A program made the translations under genes and the position numbers. From contig NZ_VAHN01000011.1 in the NCBI RefSeq assembly GCF_005796205.1, positions 62,001-126,000 of the forward strand: a stretch of 64,000 bases of DNA, in the 5' to 3' direction. The stretch comes from Pseudarthrobacter sp. NamE2 (GTDB taxonomy: Bacteria > Actinomycetota > Actinomycetes > Actinomycetales > Micrococcaceae). The number at the start of each line of letters is the position of its first letter. Within the stretch, counting starts at the first letter, position 1. Positions 26,254-34,192 of this stretch are shown here, piece by piece. The notes below the pieces were generated by a model. That model was given only the letters and a program-made list of their open reading frames with translations. It was not told the origin of the DNA and did not search any database.

Positions 26254-27309
26254 GTGAAAAAATCCTTCAAGACCCTTGCCGTTTCCGGAGCCCTGGCACT
26301 GGCCGTCCTGGCCGGTCCCGCTCCGCTGGCGCACGCCGTGGGCGAGGGGCCGAACTACGACGGCAACGGCCAGATCACCACCTCCAAGCTGGCCACCTAT
26401 GACCAGATGGTTTCCTTCCTGAAGGACCAGGACGCCCGCCAGCCGGCAATGGAGCTGGAAGTGATCGGGCAGACGGTCAAAGGCCGCGACATCCATTTGG
26501 TCAAGTACATCTCGGACCCGGCCAAGCCGACCATTCTGTACCTGACCCAGCAGCACGGCAATGAGCAGCTCACCACCGAGGGGGCGCTGCAGTTCATCAA
26601 GCACCTGGGGACCGGTAAGTCCGCTGACATCCTGGAAGGCGTGAACATCCTGGTGGTCCCCATGCTCAACGCCGACGGCGCCATGGGCGATGTGAACTTC
26701 TCGCTGGAAGACTACATCGCAAAGGGCGACCGCAACATGACCCGCTACAACGCCGAGGGAGTGGACCTCAACCGGGACCACGTAGCCAAGATCCAGCCCG
26801 AAACCCAGGCGCTGCATAACAACGTCATGAGCAAGTACCACATCGACTACATGATCGACCTGCACCACCAGGGCACGCGCAGCCAGCGGGACGGTGAACT
26901 GGTGTCCGGTTCCATCCTGTACCCCACCACCCCGAAGGCCGATCCTGCCGTCGTCGAGAGGTCCAAGCAGCTTGGCGCCGTGGTCTTCGACAACGTTGAC
27001 TCCACGGGCTGGGGCCACCTGGGCAAATACGTGGGCGGCAGCGCCGAGACCATCAGCCGCAACGGCCTCGCCGTCGAATACGGCATTGCCACACTGCTGT
27101 TCGAGATGCGCGGCATGTCAGACCACTACCTGGACGGCTACGCCCTGGGCCTGCGCAGCAACGGCTACCTGATCAAGCAGACGGTGACCACCCTGACGGC
27201 CACCGCCGCTGCGATCGCGGACGGTTCCATCGCCGACGCCGACACCTCCTTCTGGGACAGCCTTGCCGAACAGACGTCCCGGCCGGGTGAGGAAGCCGAC
27301 GACGAGTAA
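26254..27309 (+). CDS. Secreted M14-family zinc carboxypeptidase
   Basis: A 351-residue protein with a signal peptide of about 29 residues (KKSFKTLAVSGALALAVLAG ending AHA). The zinc site reads YLTQQHGNEQLTTEGAL (His and Glu of the HxxE motif) and DYMIDLHHQGTRS (third His). GVDLNRDH supplies the conserved substrate-binding Asn-Arg, and LFEMRG in the C-terminal part holds the candidate catalytic Glu. It would trim peptides outside the cell. GTG 26254 follows AGAGGTAA. It is probably monocistronic, ended by the 27324 hairpin. Confidence 0.87.
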   Translation: MKKSFKTLAVSGALALAVLAGPAPLAHAVGEGPNYDGNGQITTSKLATYDQMVSFLKDQDARQPAMELEVIGQTVKGRDIHLVKYISDPAKPTILYLTQQHGNEQLTTEGALQFIKHLGTGKSADILEGVNILVVPMLNADGAMGDVNFSLEDYIAKGDRNMTRYNAEGVDLNRDHVAKIQPETQALHNNVMSKYHIDYMIDLHHQGTRSQRDGELVSGSILYPTTPKADPAVVERSKQLGAVVFDNVDSTGWGHLGKYVGGSAETISRNGLAVEYGIATLLFEMRGMSDHYLDGYALGLRSNGYLIKQTVTTLTATAAAIADGSIADADTSFWDSLAEQTSRPGEEADDE

Positions 27310-27323
27310 AACCGCGGCGTGCT

Positions 27324-27364
27324 GCTCTTTCGCTCCTTTACCTTCCGTAAAGGAGCGCAAGAGC
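27324..27364 (+). terminator. Terminator after the M14 peptidase gene
   Basis: 18-bp arms with one mismatch (27324-27341 and 27347-27364), core CGCTCCTTTAC / GTAAAGGAGCG. No long T-tract follows. Confidence 0.65.
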
Positions 27365-27550
27365 GGCACCAGTGGACAAAGTCGGCCATCCGCTAAACTT
27401 GGGTGGTAAGAGCCCCGGGGCCATCGCGCTGCTGTTCCCTTGCGGAACGGCGGAAAGCCGGTCCACTCGGGGCATTCTCATGAACGGCGCCGGCCGGACC
27501 GCCACGCAATGGCCGGGCCCGGGCAGCCCGAACGAATGGGGGAGGATCCC

Positions 27551-28840
27551 ATGCCAGCAATTGTGATCGTAGGAGCCCAGTGGGGCGACGAAGGTAAGGG
27601 CAAGGCCACCGACCTGCTGGGCGGCCGCGTCGATTACGTCGTCAAGCCGAACGGCGGCAACAACGCCGGGCACACCGTCGTCGTAGGCGGTGAAAAGTAC
27701 GAACTCAAACTCCTGCCGGCAGGCATTCTCAGCCCCAACGCCGTCCCTATCATCGGCAACGGCTGCGTGGTGAACCTCGAAGCACTCTTCCAGGAAATCG
27801 ACGGCCTCCAGGCCCGCGGCGCCGACACCTCCAAGTTGCGCGTCTCCGCCAACGCCCATCTGGTTGCCCCATACCACCAGGTCCTGGACAAGGTGACCGA
27901 ACGCTTCCTCGGCAAGCGTGCCATCGGCACCACCGGACGCGGCATCGGTCCCGCCTACATGGATAAAGTGGCCCGCCTCGGCATCCGCGTACAGGACGTC
28001 TTTGACGAGTCCATCCTCCGCCAGAAGGTGGAAGGCTCGCTGCGCCAGAAGAACGAACTGCTCGTCAAGGTCTACAACCGCCGCGGCGTGGTGGTGGACG
28101 AGATCGTGGAGTACTTCCTGTCCTTCGCCGAGCGCCTCCGCCCCCTGGTCATCGACAGCACCCTGGTCCTTAACGCCGCGCTGGATGAAGGCAAAGTTGT
28201 CCTGATGGAAGGCGGCCAGGCGACATTCCTGGACGTTGACCACGGCACCTACCCGTTCGTCACCTCCTCGAATCCCACGGCCGGCGGCGCGTCGGTGGGC
28301 TCAGGCATCGGCCCCACCCGGATCTCCCGCTCCATCGGCATCATCAAGGCGTACACCACGCGCGTCGGCGCCGGGCCCTTCCCCACGGAACTCTTCGACG
28401 ACATGGGCCTGTACCTGCAGAAGACCGGCGGCGAATTCGGCGTCAACACAGGCCGCCCGCGGCGCTGCGGCTGGTACGACGCCGTCCTGGCCCGCCACGC
28501 CTCCCGCGTCAACGGCTTCACGGACTACTTCGTCACAAAGCTGGACGTCCTTACCGGCATCGAACAGATCCCCGTCTGCGTGGCCTACGACGTGGACGGC
28601 GTCCGCCACGACGAAATGCCCATGACGCAGACCGAGTTCCACCATGCCAAGCCCATCTTCGAGTACTTCGACGGCTGGACCGAGGACATCACCGGTGCCC
28701 GGACGCTCGCTGACCTTCCGGAGAACGCACGCAACTACGTGCTTGCCCTGGAGAAGCTGTCAGGTACCCGCTTCTCCGCAATCGGCGTGGGGCCGGACCG
28801 GGACCAGACCATCGTGGTGAACGACCTCATCAACGACTGA
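27551..28840 (+). CDS. purA: Adenylosuccinate synthetase
   Basis: Joins IMP and aspartate with GTP in AMP synthesis. The 429-residue chain shows the P-loop-like [46 protein letters not shown], and [20 protein letters not shown] followed by [11 protein letters not shown] 27551 follows GGGAGGATCCC and fits the family; open frame upstream is leader. About 185 bases lie between the preceding terminator and the start, with a TAAACT box at 27394. Confidence 0.96.
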   Translation: MPAIVIVGAQWGDEGKGKATDLLGGRVDYVVKPNGGNNAGHTVVVGGEKYELKLLPAGILSPNAVPIIGNGCVVNLEALFQEIDGLQARGADTSKLRVSANAHLVAPYHQVLDKVTERFLGKRAIGTTGRGIGPAYMDKVARLGIRVQDVFDESILRQKVEGSLRQKNELLVKVYNRRGVVVDEIVEYFLSFAERLRPLVIDSTLVLNAALDEGKVVLMEGGQATFLDVDHGTYPFVTSSNPTAGGASVGSGIGPTRISRSIGIIKAYTTRVGAGPFPTELFDDMGLYLQKTGGEFGVNTGRPRRCGWYDAVLARHASRVNGFTDYFVTKLDVLTGIEQIPVCVAYDVDGVRHDEMPMTQTEFHHAKPIFEYFDGWTEDITGARTLADLPENARNYVLALEKLSGTRFSAIGVGPDRDQTIVVNDLIND

Positions 28841-28845
28841 CGTGT

Positions 28846-28921
28846 GGGCCCACGCCCGCAGGGTTCCCTGGCCGAGCTTGCGAGGCTGGGGAGCGGATGG
28901 AGACGACGGCGGCGGGTCACC
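28846..28921 (+). repeat. Dispersed terminator-associated repeat, copy B
   Basis: Second copy of the element at 23979, beginning five bases after the purA stop and leading into its own hairpin at 28911. Differences from copy A are a handful of substitutions and a one-base shift where the hairpin begins. Confidence 0.8.
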
Positions 28922-28938
28922 CTTGCGGGTGGCCCGCC
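28911..28938 (+). terminator. Terminator of purA
   Basis: 12-bp arms GGCGGGTCACCC and GGGTGGCCCGCC (one G-T pair) with a TTGC loop, followed by GTTGCCTTT. Confidence 0.75.
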
Positions 28939-28958
28939 GTTGCCTTTGGGTTCAGGAG

Positions 28959-29039
28959 GGTTACGAGTGCATGCAATTTACACAGGCTTTACTTGCCCGG
29001 TCTTGTTGGGGGTGCGGTGCGGACCGCACACTCGTAACC
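28959..29039. repeat. 81-bp segment bounded by 11-bp inverted repeats
   Basis: GGTTACGAGTG (28959-28969) and CACTCGTAACC (29029-29039) are perfect complements with 59 bases between them; a small palindrome TGCGGACCGCA adjoins the right arm. The rest of the 321-base gap between purA and the DUF1508 gene holds repeat copy B, its hairpin, and about 120 bases in which I see no gene. A structured RNA or a small mobile remnant are both possible. Confidence 0.5.
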
Positions 29040-29162
29040 ACCAGGTGAATTGCTCACCAGACGGTTCCACCCACAACCCGCGGAAGACAACGCAGCGATG
29101 CGACCGGACCATCCGGCACGACGACGTCGCCAGCAGGATCCCGCAGACCGGAAGGATTCGCT

Positions 29163-29504
29163 ATGGCCGGGAACTTTGAAGTGTTTGTTGACTCAGAGTC
29201 GCTGTTCAGGTTCCGCCTCCTGGGCCCTGACGGCACAGTTATGGCCGTTTCACGACCGTTCGAGGATAAGACCGCGGTGGCAGCCGGGATCGCCGCAGTC
29301 CGGGAGTGCGCCGGCACGGGGCTCGTCACGGACCTCTGCCCCTCAGGTGCGGTTGCCCGCCCGGCTCCTGCTGCTGATCCCGTATCCGTCGCCCAGCCGG
29401 ACTGCGGCGTGCGCATGCCCGTGAAAGCACACTCGTCCGCCCTTGCCGCAGGGCCCCGGAAACTGGCCGCTACACCACACTGGATCCGCGTCCTGGCATC
29501 CTGA
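29163..29504 (+). CDS. DUF1508 (YegP-like) protein
   Basis: A 113-residue protein whose first 50 residues, NFEVFVDSESLFRFRLLGPD then FEDKTAVAAGIAAVRE, are a single DUF1508 unit, a small beta-beta-alpha domain of unknown role. The remaining 60 residues (Ala-Pro-rich, with two Cys) do not match the family and may be disordered. Start ATG 29163 follows GGAAGGA. It stands alone. Confidence 0.7.
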   Translation: MAGNFEVFVDSESLFRFRLLGPDGTVMAVSRPFEDKTAVAAGIAAVRECAGTGLVTDLCPSGAVARPAPAADPVSVAQPDCGVRMPVKAHSSALAAGPRKLAATPHWIRVLAS

Positions 29505-29548
29505 GCGCAGCGCCGTCCAAACATTCTTAAAAGTTTTTCAATAACCGC

Positions 29549-29574
29549 GTAACCCTTTCGGCCTCCGCAGCGAT
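29549..29574 (+). promoter_or_regulatory. ECF-sigma-type promoter
   Basis: GTAACC at 29549-29554 and CGAT at 29571-29574 are 16 bp apart, the classic AAC / CGT-type spacing of ECF sigma-factor promoters. It lies about 170 bases before the sigma-like gene on the same strand, suggesting autoregulation; a hairpin stands in between. Confidence 0.45.
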
Positions 29575-29588
29575 TACCCAGATGTAGC

Positions 29589-29628
29589 GCCGGCCTGGAA
29601 CATGTCCCCCATCACGTTCCAGGCCGGC
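29589..29628 (+). terminator. Hairpin between the ECF-type promoter and the sigma-like gene
   Basis: Perfect 13-bp arms GCCGGCCTGGAAC (29589-29601) and GTTCCAGGCCGGC (29616-29628), loop 14 bases, then TCTTTCATT. It may end the DUF1508 transcript, or act as a leader attenuator or the body of a small RNA starting near 29580. Confidence 0.6.
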
Positions 29629-29745
29629 TCTTTCATTGCCGGTGGCAGGGACAGCTGCGTTGTGCCGGACCGGTAGCGCCCGTGGCGGTTCCGGACGCGC
29701 CAGTTACTGAAGGGTGAAGTAAGGCGGGGCAAAGGCATTCCCGGT

Positions 29746-31035
29746 GTGGACTGCCAACCCAGCCGGCATCCCTCCTTGACTGAAAGCACTACGTCCAGGA
29801 CCGATGCACTGACTGACGAGGCTCTGCGGGACGAACCCCGCCAAGCCGTCTTCAGCCTCGTTTACCGGACCTATGCATCACAGGTACTGGGTTATCTCAC
29901 GGCCCGGGGAGTCGGGGATCCAGAGGCCGCAATGCAGGGAGTGTTCCTGGCCGTCCTGCCGCGGCTCGACTCGGTCCAAGGCGGCGTAGCCGGGTTGCGC
30001 ACATTGCTCTTCTCGGTGGCCCACGCGCGGATGGTGGACGACCACCGCCGGCAAAGTCGCGTCCCCGTGAAATTGCCCCTTGAACCGGACCTGGACCAGC
30101 GCGAGGATTCCTCGGCGGAAACCCAGGTGCTGGAACGCATAGCGCCGCAGGAGGTCCTCGGCCTCCTGGACGGCCTTGCCGACGACCAGCGGGAGGTCCT
30201 GTCGCTCCGCCTCGTGGCCGGTCTCACCGTGGACCAGTCAGCAGAGGCCATGGGCAAGAGCGCCGGCGCCGTTAAGCAGCTTTCGATCGGATCGCTTTCG
30301 TCCCTTCCTGCCCCCGAACCAACCGGTGACCTCGCCAGGCTGATCACCGCCGCCGGTGCGCCTGCAGACGAACTGGCACGCCGCCGTCGCCGTCCCTTCA
30401 TGCGTCCCACTGCCCTGGGACTTGCCCTGCTGGCCGGGATGGGGACCGGCATTGGCGGCGTTGCTGCCAGCTCAGCCGTTTCCGTCCAGGCAGGCAACAG
30501 CTTTTCGGTGCAGGACATGCTCGAAGACTGGACGCCCTCCTGGTCCATCCGGGCACAGCTGCCGGAACCTGATTTCCTGCACCCCGCTGCCGTGTCATCG
30601 GTGGTTGAGGTCCCTCCTACGCCTACTCCGGTAGTGGATCCTGAACCAGCCGGCAGCCATACTCCCGAACCGGCCGGCGGGCAGTTGCCCGTAGCCGAAG
30701 AACCACAGTCCGGGCTGCCCGTTATGGCGGCCGGGAATCCGCCGCCGCTGGCATCGAACGCCGGGGCCGGCAACCCGGACAGCAGCGGGCAGGGCGCGGC
30801 CCGCGTGTATGACGGGGACGGCAGGAAAGGTCCGGCACCGGCCAATCCTGGTGCCGGACAGCCGGAAGGCGCAGATCCTGCCGTCCCGGCCAAAGCACGC
30901 ACGGCGGGGGAAAGCGACGGCCCGGTCAGGCGTCTGGTGGAGCCCTTGGCAGAAGTCCTCCGGCCGGCCCGGGCTGCTTCCGGAAATCCTGCCGGAACGC
31001 CCGTGGATGCCTGGCTCCAGAAGTTCCAACGATAG
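29746..31035 (+). CDS. ECF-like sigma factor with membrane segment and extracytoplasmic Pro-rich tail
   Basis: A 429-residue fusion. Residues about 28-105 resemble sigma region 2 (AVFSLVYRTYASQVLGYLTA then HARMVDDHRRQSR). Residues about 130-185 resemble region 4 (PQEVLGLLDGLADDQREVLS, LRLVAGLTVDQSAEAMGKSA GAVKQL). After a linker a single hydrophobic segment occurs at about 220-245 (TALGLALLAGMGTGIGGVAA), and about 180 residues of Pro/Ala/Glu-rich sequence end the protein, presumably outside the membrane. The RxxR-L pattern usual after AVKQL is replaced by SIGSLSSLP. GTG 29746 is the best start (AAAGG 10 bases before); a TTG ten codons later is possible. Some actinobacterial ECF groups carry such C-terminal membrane domains as built-in regulators. 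Confidence 0.75.
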   Translation: MDCQPSRHPSLTESTTSRTDALTDEALRDEPRQAVFSLVYRTYASQVLGYLTARGVGDPEAAMQGVFLAVLPRLDSVQGGVAGLRTLLFSVAHARMVDDHRRQSRVPVKLPLEPDLDQREDSSAETQVLERIAPQEVLGLLDGLADDQREVLSLRLVAGLTVDQSAEAMGKSAGAVKQLSIGSLSSLPAPEPTGDLARLITAAGAPADELARRRRRPFMRPTALGLALLAGMGTGIGGVAASSAVSVQAGNSFSVQDMLEDWTPSWSIRAQLPEPDFLHPAAVSSVVEVPPTPTPVVDPEPAGSHTPEPAGGQLPVAEEPQSGLPVMAAGNPPPLASNAGAGNPDSSGQGAARVYDGDGRKGPAPANPGAGQPEGADPAVPAKARTAGESDGPVRRLVEPLAEVLRPARAASGNPAGTPVDAWLQKFQR

Positions 31036-31093
31036 TTCAGGAAGCGCGCGGGCATTTGGCAGGTGGCTTCGTTCCCGCAGGTAGGCTGGGTGC

Positions 31094-31519
31094 ATGCCGC
31101 ACATTAACGATCCCGCTGTCATCGAACGCCTGATGCGGACCAAGGGGCGGTGGGCAATCGTGGGTCTCACCACCAACAAGTGGCGCGCCGCCTACGACAC
31201 GTCACTGTTCATCAGGGACCGCATGGGGATGGAAATCATCCCCGTTAACCTGCCCGGCGATGCTGTGCACGGCGAACAGGGGTACCGCAGCCTCCGTGAC
31301 ATTCCCGCTGAAAAGCACCCCATCGACGTCGTTGACTGCTTTGTTAATTCCCAACGGGTGGGTGGCGTGGTGGACGAGGCGATTGCGGTGGGTGCGAAGT
31401 CCGTCTGGCTTCAACTGGGAGTTATCGACGAGGCCGCGGTGGCCCGGGCAAAGGCCGCCGGGCTGGACGTGGTGATGGATGTCTGCCCGGCGCAGCAGGC
31501 CTGGAGGTACAACCTCTGA
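31094..31519 (+). CDS. CoA-binding-domain protein
   Basis: A 141-residue Rossmann-type protein of the YccU/CoA_binding_2 family: WAIVGLTTNKWRAAYDTSLF, MEIIPVNL, GYRSLRDIP and DVVDCFVNSQRVGGVVDEAI, ending VMDVCPAQQAWRYNL with the family's conserved Cys-Pro. These bind CoA or a similar nucleotide; the physiological role is not settled. TAGGCT lies 6 nt before ATG 31094, indicating a leaderless transcript. Confidence 0.85.
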   Translation: MPHINDPAVIERLMRTKGRWAIVGLTTNKWRAAYDTSLFIRDRMGMEIIPVNLPGDAVHGEQGYRSLRDIPAEKHPIDVVDCFVNSQRVGGVVDEAIAVGAKSVWLQLGVIDEAAVARAKAAGLDVVMDVCPAQQAWRYNL

Positions 31520-31540
31520 CTTTAGGGCGGAAACGCGTAC

Positions 31541-32569
31541 CTATCGCTTCAGCAGGTGCGGGTAGTGGCGTTCGGTCACATCCGGGTGCGCCCGCATCCG
31601 GCCCTTGAGCATGTTGAGCCCGAAGGTGGCCAGCAGGGGATTGGCGGGATCGTCCGTGATGCCCCTGGCCGCCGCCTTCAACTCCGGCGGCAGCGGGACA
31701 GGCTCGATGACTGCGTCCAGCCGCGGCGACCAGAAGAAGGGCACGGAGTAGCGGTCCACGCCCGGCGGGGGAGCCTGCACGCGGTGGATGGTGGCCGCCA
31801 GGTATCCCTCGGTGGCCACCTCGAGCATCTCGCCCAGGTTCACCACCAAGGCACCGGGAATGGGTTCAACGGGCAGCCAGCCCAACGTGCCGGGAGGCTG
31901 CACTTCAAGTCCGCCCACCTGGTCCTGCAGCAGGAGGGTGACAAAACCGTAGTCCGCGTGCGAGCCCACGCCCTGGTCGCCGGCTTCCTCCACCACGCCG
32001 CCTACGTAGTGCACGAGTTTCCCCATCCACGCCGGGGCGTCACGGAAAGGCTCGTCGAAGTAGTCTTCGGGAAGCTGGAGGGATACAGCGATGGCCCGCA
32101 GCAGTTCCATGCCCACCGTGGACATCAGCCCGGCCCATTCCATTGCAGCGGGCTTCAGCTCCGGAAGGGACTCGTCCGGCCACAGGTTGGGCCCCTGGAG
32201 CAGCCAGTACGGCTCATCCGGCGGGTAGTCGATGACAGGTTCACGTTCGGGGGAGTAGTCGATTTGTTCCCGGGCGTCCGCCCGGCCCTGGGTCACCTCC
32301 GTGCCCATGCGTGTGTATCCGCGGAAGTGCGGGGACAGCCGGTTATCGAGCTTCAGGCGCTCCTCGAGGGGCAGGTCGAAGAAACGCCGGATCACGTCCA
32401 GCAGGTGTTCGGCCTGCCCCGGGGACCCTCCGTAACCGGTGACCTGGAAGAAGCCCACGTTATGGGTGGCGTAGCGCAACTGCTCGATGAATTCCGGACT
32501 GAAAGACCCGTAGGGCTGCCTTGCGGTGCTCAGGTCCAGAACAGGTATGGGGCCCTGATCGTGTGACAT
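31541..32569 (-). CDS. Isopenicillin N synthase-family 2OG-Fe(II) oxygenase
   Basis: A 342-residue double-stranded beta-helix oxygenase. The iron triad is His204, Asp206 and His262 (SHADYGFV and AATIHRVQAPPP), and Arg273-x-Ser275 in VDRYSVPFF binds 2-oxoglutarate. The N-terminal IPVLDLSTA and FFDLPLEERLKL are typical of the IPNS/plant-type subfamily. No biosynthetic cluster surrounds it, so the substrate is unknown. TAGTCT lies 6 nt before ATG 32569, a leaderless start divergent from the next operon. Confidence 0.88.
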   Translation of the reverse strand: MSHDQGPIPVLDLSTARQPYGSFSPEFIEQLRYATHNVGFFQVTGYGGSPGQAEHLLDVIRRFFDLPLEERLKLDNRLSPHFRGYTRMGTEVTQGRADAREQIDYSPEREPVIDYPPDEPYWLLQGPNLWPDESLPELKPAAMEWAGLMSTVGMELLRAIAVSLQLPEDYFDEPFRDAPAWMGKLVHYVGGVVEEAGDQGVGSHADYGFVTLLLQDQVGGLEVQPPGTLGWLPVEPIPGALVVNLGEMLEVATEGYLAATIHRVQAPPPGVDRYSVPFFWSPRLDAVIEPVPLPPELKAAARGITDDPANPLLATFGLNMLKGRMRAHPDVTERHYPHLLKR

Positions 32570-32615
32570 CCTCGCAGACTAGCACCGCTCCGGCCCGCTT
32601 TATAGGCTGTCTTGC

Positions 32616-33029
32616 ATGGACCCTGACGCGCTAAGGGCAATCTGCCTCTCGTTTCCCGGCACCTACGAGGACTATCCGTTTGGACCGGAGACGGCTGTAT
32701 TCAAGGTGCGGGCGCGGACCGCCGGCGGCGGGCAGGAAGGAAAGCTGTTCGCACTGTCCTCTCTGGATCTTCGTGACTTCTACGTGAACCTCAAGTGTGA
32801 GCCGTCCCTGGCGGTGCAGTTGCGCGCCGCCCATCCAGAGATCACGGGTGCCTGGCACATGAACAAGACCCACTGGAACGGCGTCCGGCTGAACGGTTCG
32901 CTGCCGGACAGCATGGTCCGCGACATGGTGGAGGATTCCTATGACCTCGTTGTTGCCGGACTGAGCCGGAAGCAGCAGGAACAGCTGGGCTGGGCGCGGC
33001 TCGCAGGCTCCGAAGGTGGGGGCTCTTGA
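32616..33029 (+). CDS. MmcQ/YjbR-family protein
   Basis: A 137-residue protein with the family pattern LRAICLSFPGTYEDYPFGPE, FYVNLKCEPSLAVQLRAAHP and THWNGVRLNG, a CyaY-like fold often labelled DNA-binding without direct proof. First of four genes (to 34187) that overlap by 1-4 bases. TAGGCT stands 7 nt before ATG 32616, so the operon mRNA is probably leaderless. Confidence 0.85.
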   Translation: MDPDALRAICLSFPGTYEDYPFGPETAVFKVRARTAGGGQEGKLFALSSLDLRDFYVNLKCEPSLAVQLRAAHPEITGAWHMNKTHWNGVRLNGSLPDSMVRDMVEDSYDLVVAGLSRKQQEQLGWARLAGSEGGGS

Positions 33030-33580
33030 CCGGCAGGCAGGTGGCGAAAGGTGCGTTGAACTACCCGGGTGTGGGGAGCACCGAACAGGGGACGGTGCCG
33101 CAGGGGTATGCCCAGGTTTTGGAAGAGGCGCATTTGGGCAACGGGATGCACGTTTACCGCCGCGTGGCAGTTGGGATCCTCGCCTGGGACCTGCACCGGC
33201 GGGCCGGCCTGCGCGTGCAGGCGGATTCACCAACGGTTGTGCCCGGTGCACGCGTGGTGAGCGGATTCGGCATCGGACCCTTCCGGCTGCCTGCCCCATG
33301 CCAGGTGGTGTGGGTCCGGGAGCCGCTGCCGGACGGCACGCCCCAGTCAGCCGGCTTCGGCTACGGGACCTTGCCCGGCCACCCGGCGCGCGGCGAGGAA
33401 TCGTTTGAGGTCCGCATTAACAAAGCCGGTGATGTGTCCCTCCGGATCACGGCTTTCAGCAAGCCGGCCAACTGGTTTTATGCCACGGGCGGACTCGTGA
33501 CCCGGGCGGCACAGCGCTACGTAACGTCCCGGTACATTGAAGGGGCACGCCAACTCGCCTCGGAAGGAACATCCCCGTGA
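33026..33580 (+). CDS. DUF1990 family protein
   Basis: A 184-residue protein. LNYPGVGSTEQG, GYAQVLEEAHLGNG, LAWDLHRRAGLRVQ and PHQSAGFGYGTLPGHPARGE-like text (here PQSAGFGYGTLPGHPARGE), then EESFEVRINKAGDVSLRITA are landmarks of DUF1990, a START-like family of unknown function. Its ATG overlaps the preceding stop by four bases (ATGA-type overlap at 33026-33029 using TTGA/TGA context); the first residues suggest a TTG start. Confidence 0.82.
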   Translation: MTGRQVAKGALNYPGVGSTEQGTVPQGYAQVLEEAHLGNGMHVYRRVAVGILAWDLHRRAGLRVQADSPTVVPGARVVSGFGIGPFRLPAPCQVVWVREPLPDGTPQSAGFGYGTLPGHPARGEESFEVRINKAGDVSLRITAFSKPANWFYATGGLVTRAAQRYVTSRYIEGARQLASEGTSP

Positions 33581-33894
33581 TCTTCATCGTCGTCAAGTTC
33601 AAGGTCAAGCCGGATTGGTCGGAGCGGTGGCCGGACCTCGTTGCCGACTTCACGCGGGCAACGCGCGCGGAGCCGGGCAACCTTTGGTTCGAATGGTCCC
33701 GCAGCCTCGAAGACCCGGATGAGTACGTCCTGGTTGAGGCCTTCAAGGACGACGCGGCGGGCGACCATGTCAACAGCGACCACTTCAGGAAGGGCCTTGA
33801 GGACATGCGCCAGGCCCTCGCCGAAACCCCCAGGATCATCAGCCGCCAGCTCGACGGCGATGGCTGGGATCGGATGGGGGAGCTCACCATCTGA
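33577..33894 (+). CDS. Putative quinol monooxygenase (ABM family)
   Basis: A 105-residue dimeric alpha/beta-barrel protein of the YgiN type: FIVVKFKVKPDWSERWPDLV, GNLWFEWSRSLEDPDEYVLV and HVNSDHFRKGLEDM, with the conserved His-x4-His that places the substrate. Members oxidise quinols or act on reactive electrophiles. GTG 33577 overlaps the DUF1990 stop by four bases. Substrate not known. Confidence 0.85.
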   Translation: MIFIVVKFKVKPDWSERWPDLVADFTRATRAEPGNLWFEWSRSLEDPDEYVLVEAFKDDAAGDHVNSDHFRKGLEDMRQALAETPRIISRQLDGDGWDRMGELTI

Positions 33895-34187
33895 TGTGGA
33901 TCGGCTGGATCGAGTTCGACATCCTGCTCGGCGATGTCCACAGCCTGAAGGGAAAGCGGTCCGTCATCAGGCCACTGCTCGCCGAACTCAAGCGCCGCTT
34001 TGATGTGTCCGTCGCCGAGGTGGGGGACCACGACCAGTACCGGCGCACCAAAGTCGGCGTGGGCATGGTGGCAGCAGACCGGGCGCACCTCGTGGAGGTG
34101 CTTGAAGCCGTCGACCGCTTTGTGGCCGGCCGCCCCGAGATCGAACTCCTCAGCGCCCGGCAACGGGAGCTGCACAGCGAGGACTGA
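33894..34187 (+). CDS. DUF503 family protein
   Basis: A 97-residue ferredoxin-like protein: WIGWIEFDILLGDVHSLKGK RSVIRPLLAELKRRF, VSVAEVGDHDQYRRTKVGVG and a C-terminal EIELLSARQREL. DUF503 proteins are small, widely conserved and often lie near ribosome-maturation genes, but no activity is known. Last gene of the overlapping four-gene operon; ATG overlaps the upstream TGA by one base. Confidence 0.88.
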   Translation: MWIGWIEFDILLGDVHSLKGKRSVIRPLLAELKRRFDVSVAEVGDHDQYRRTKVGVGMVAADRAHLVEVLEAVDRFVAGRPEIELLSARQRELHSED

Positions 34188-34192
34188 TCCTG

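Noticed and set aside
27406..27550. Possible riboswitch in the purA leader
   Set aside because: The 145-base leader has no purine-riboswitch core or other conserved aptamer pattern that I can recognise.
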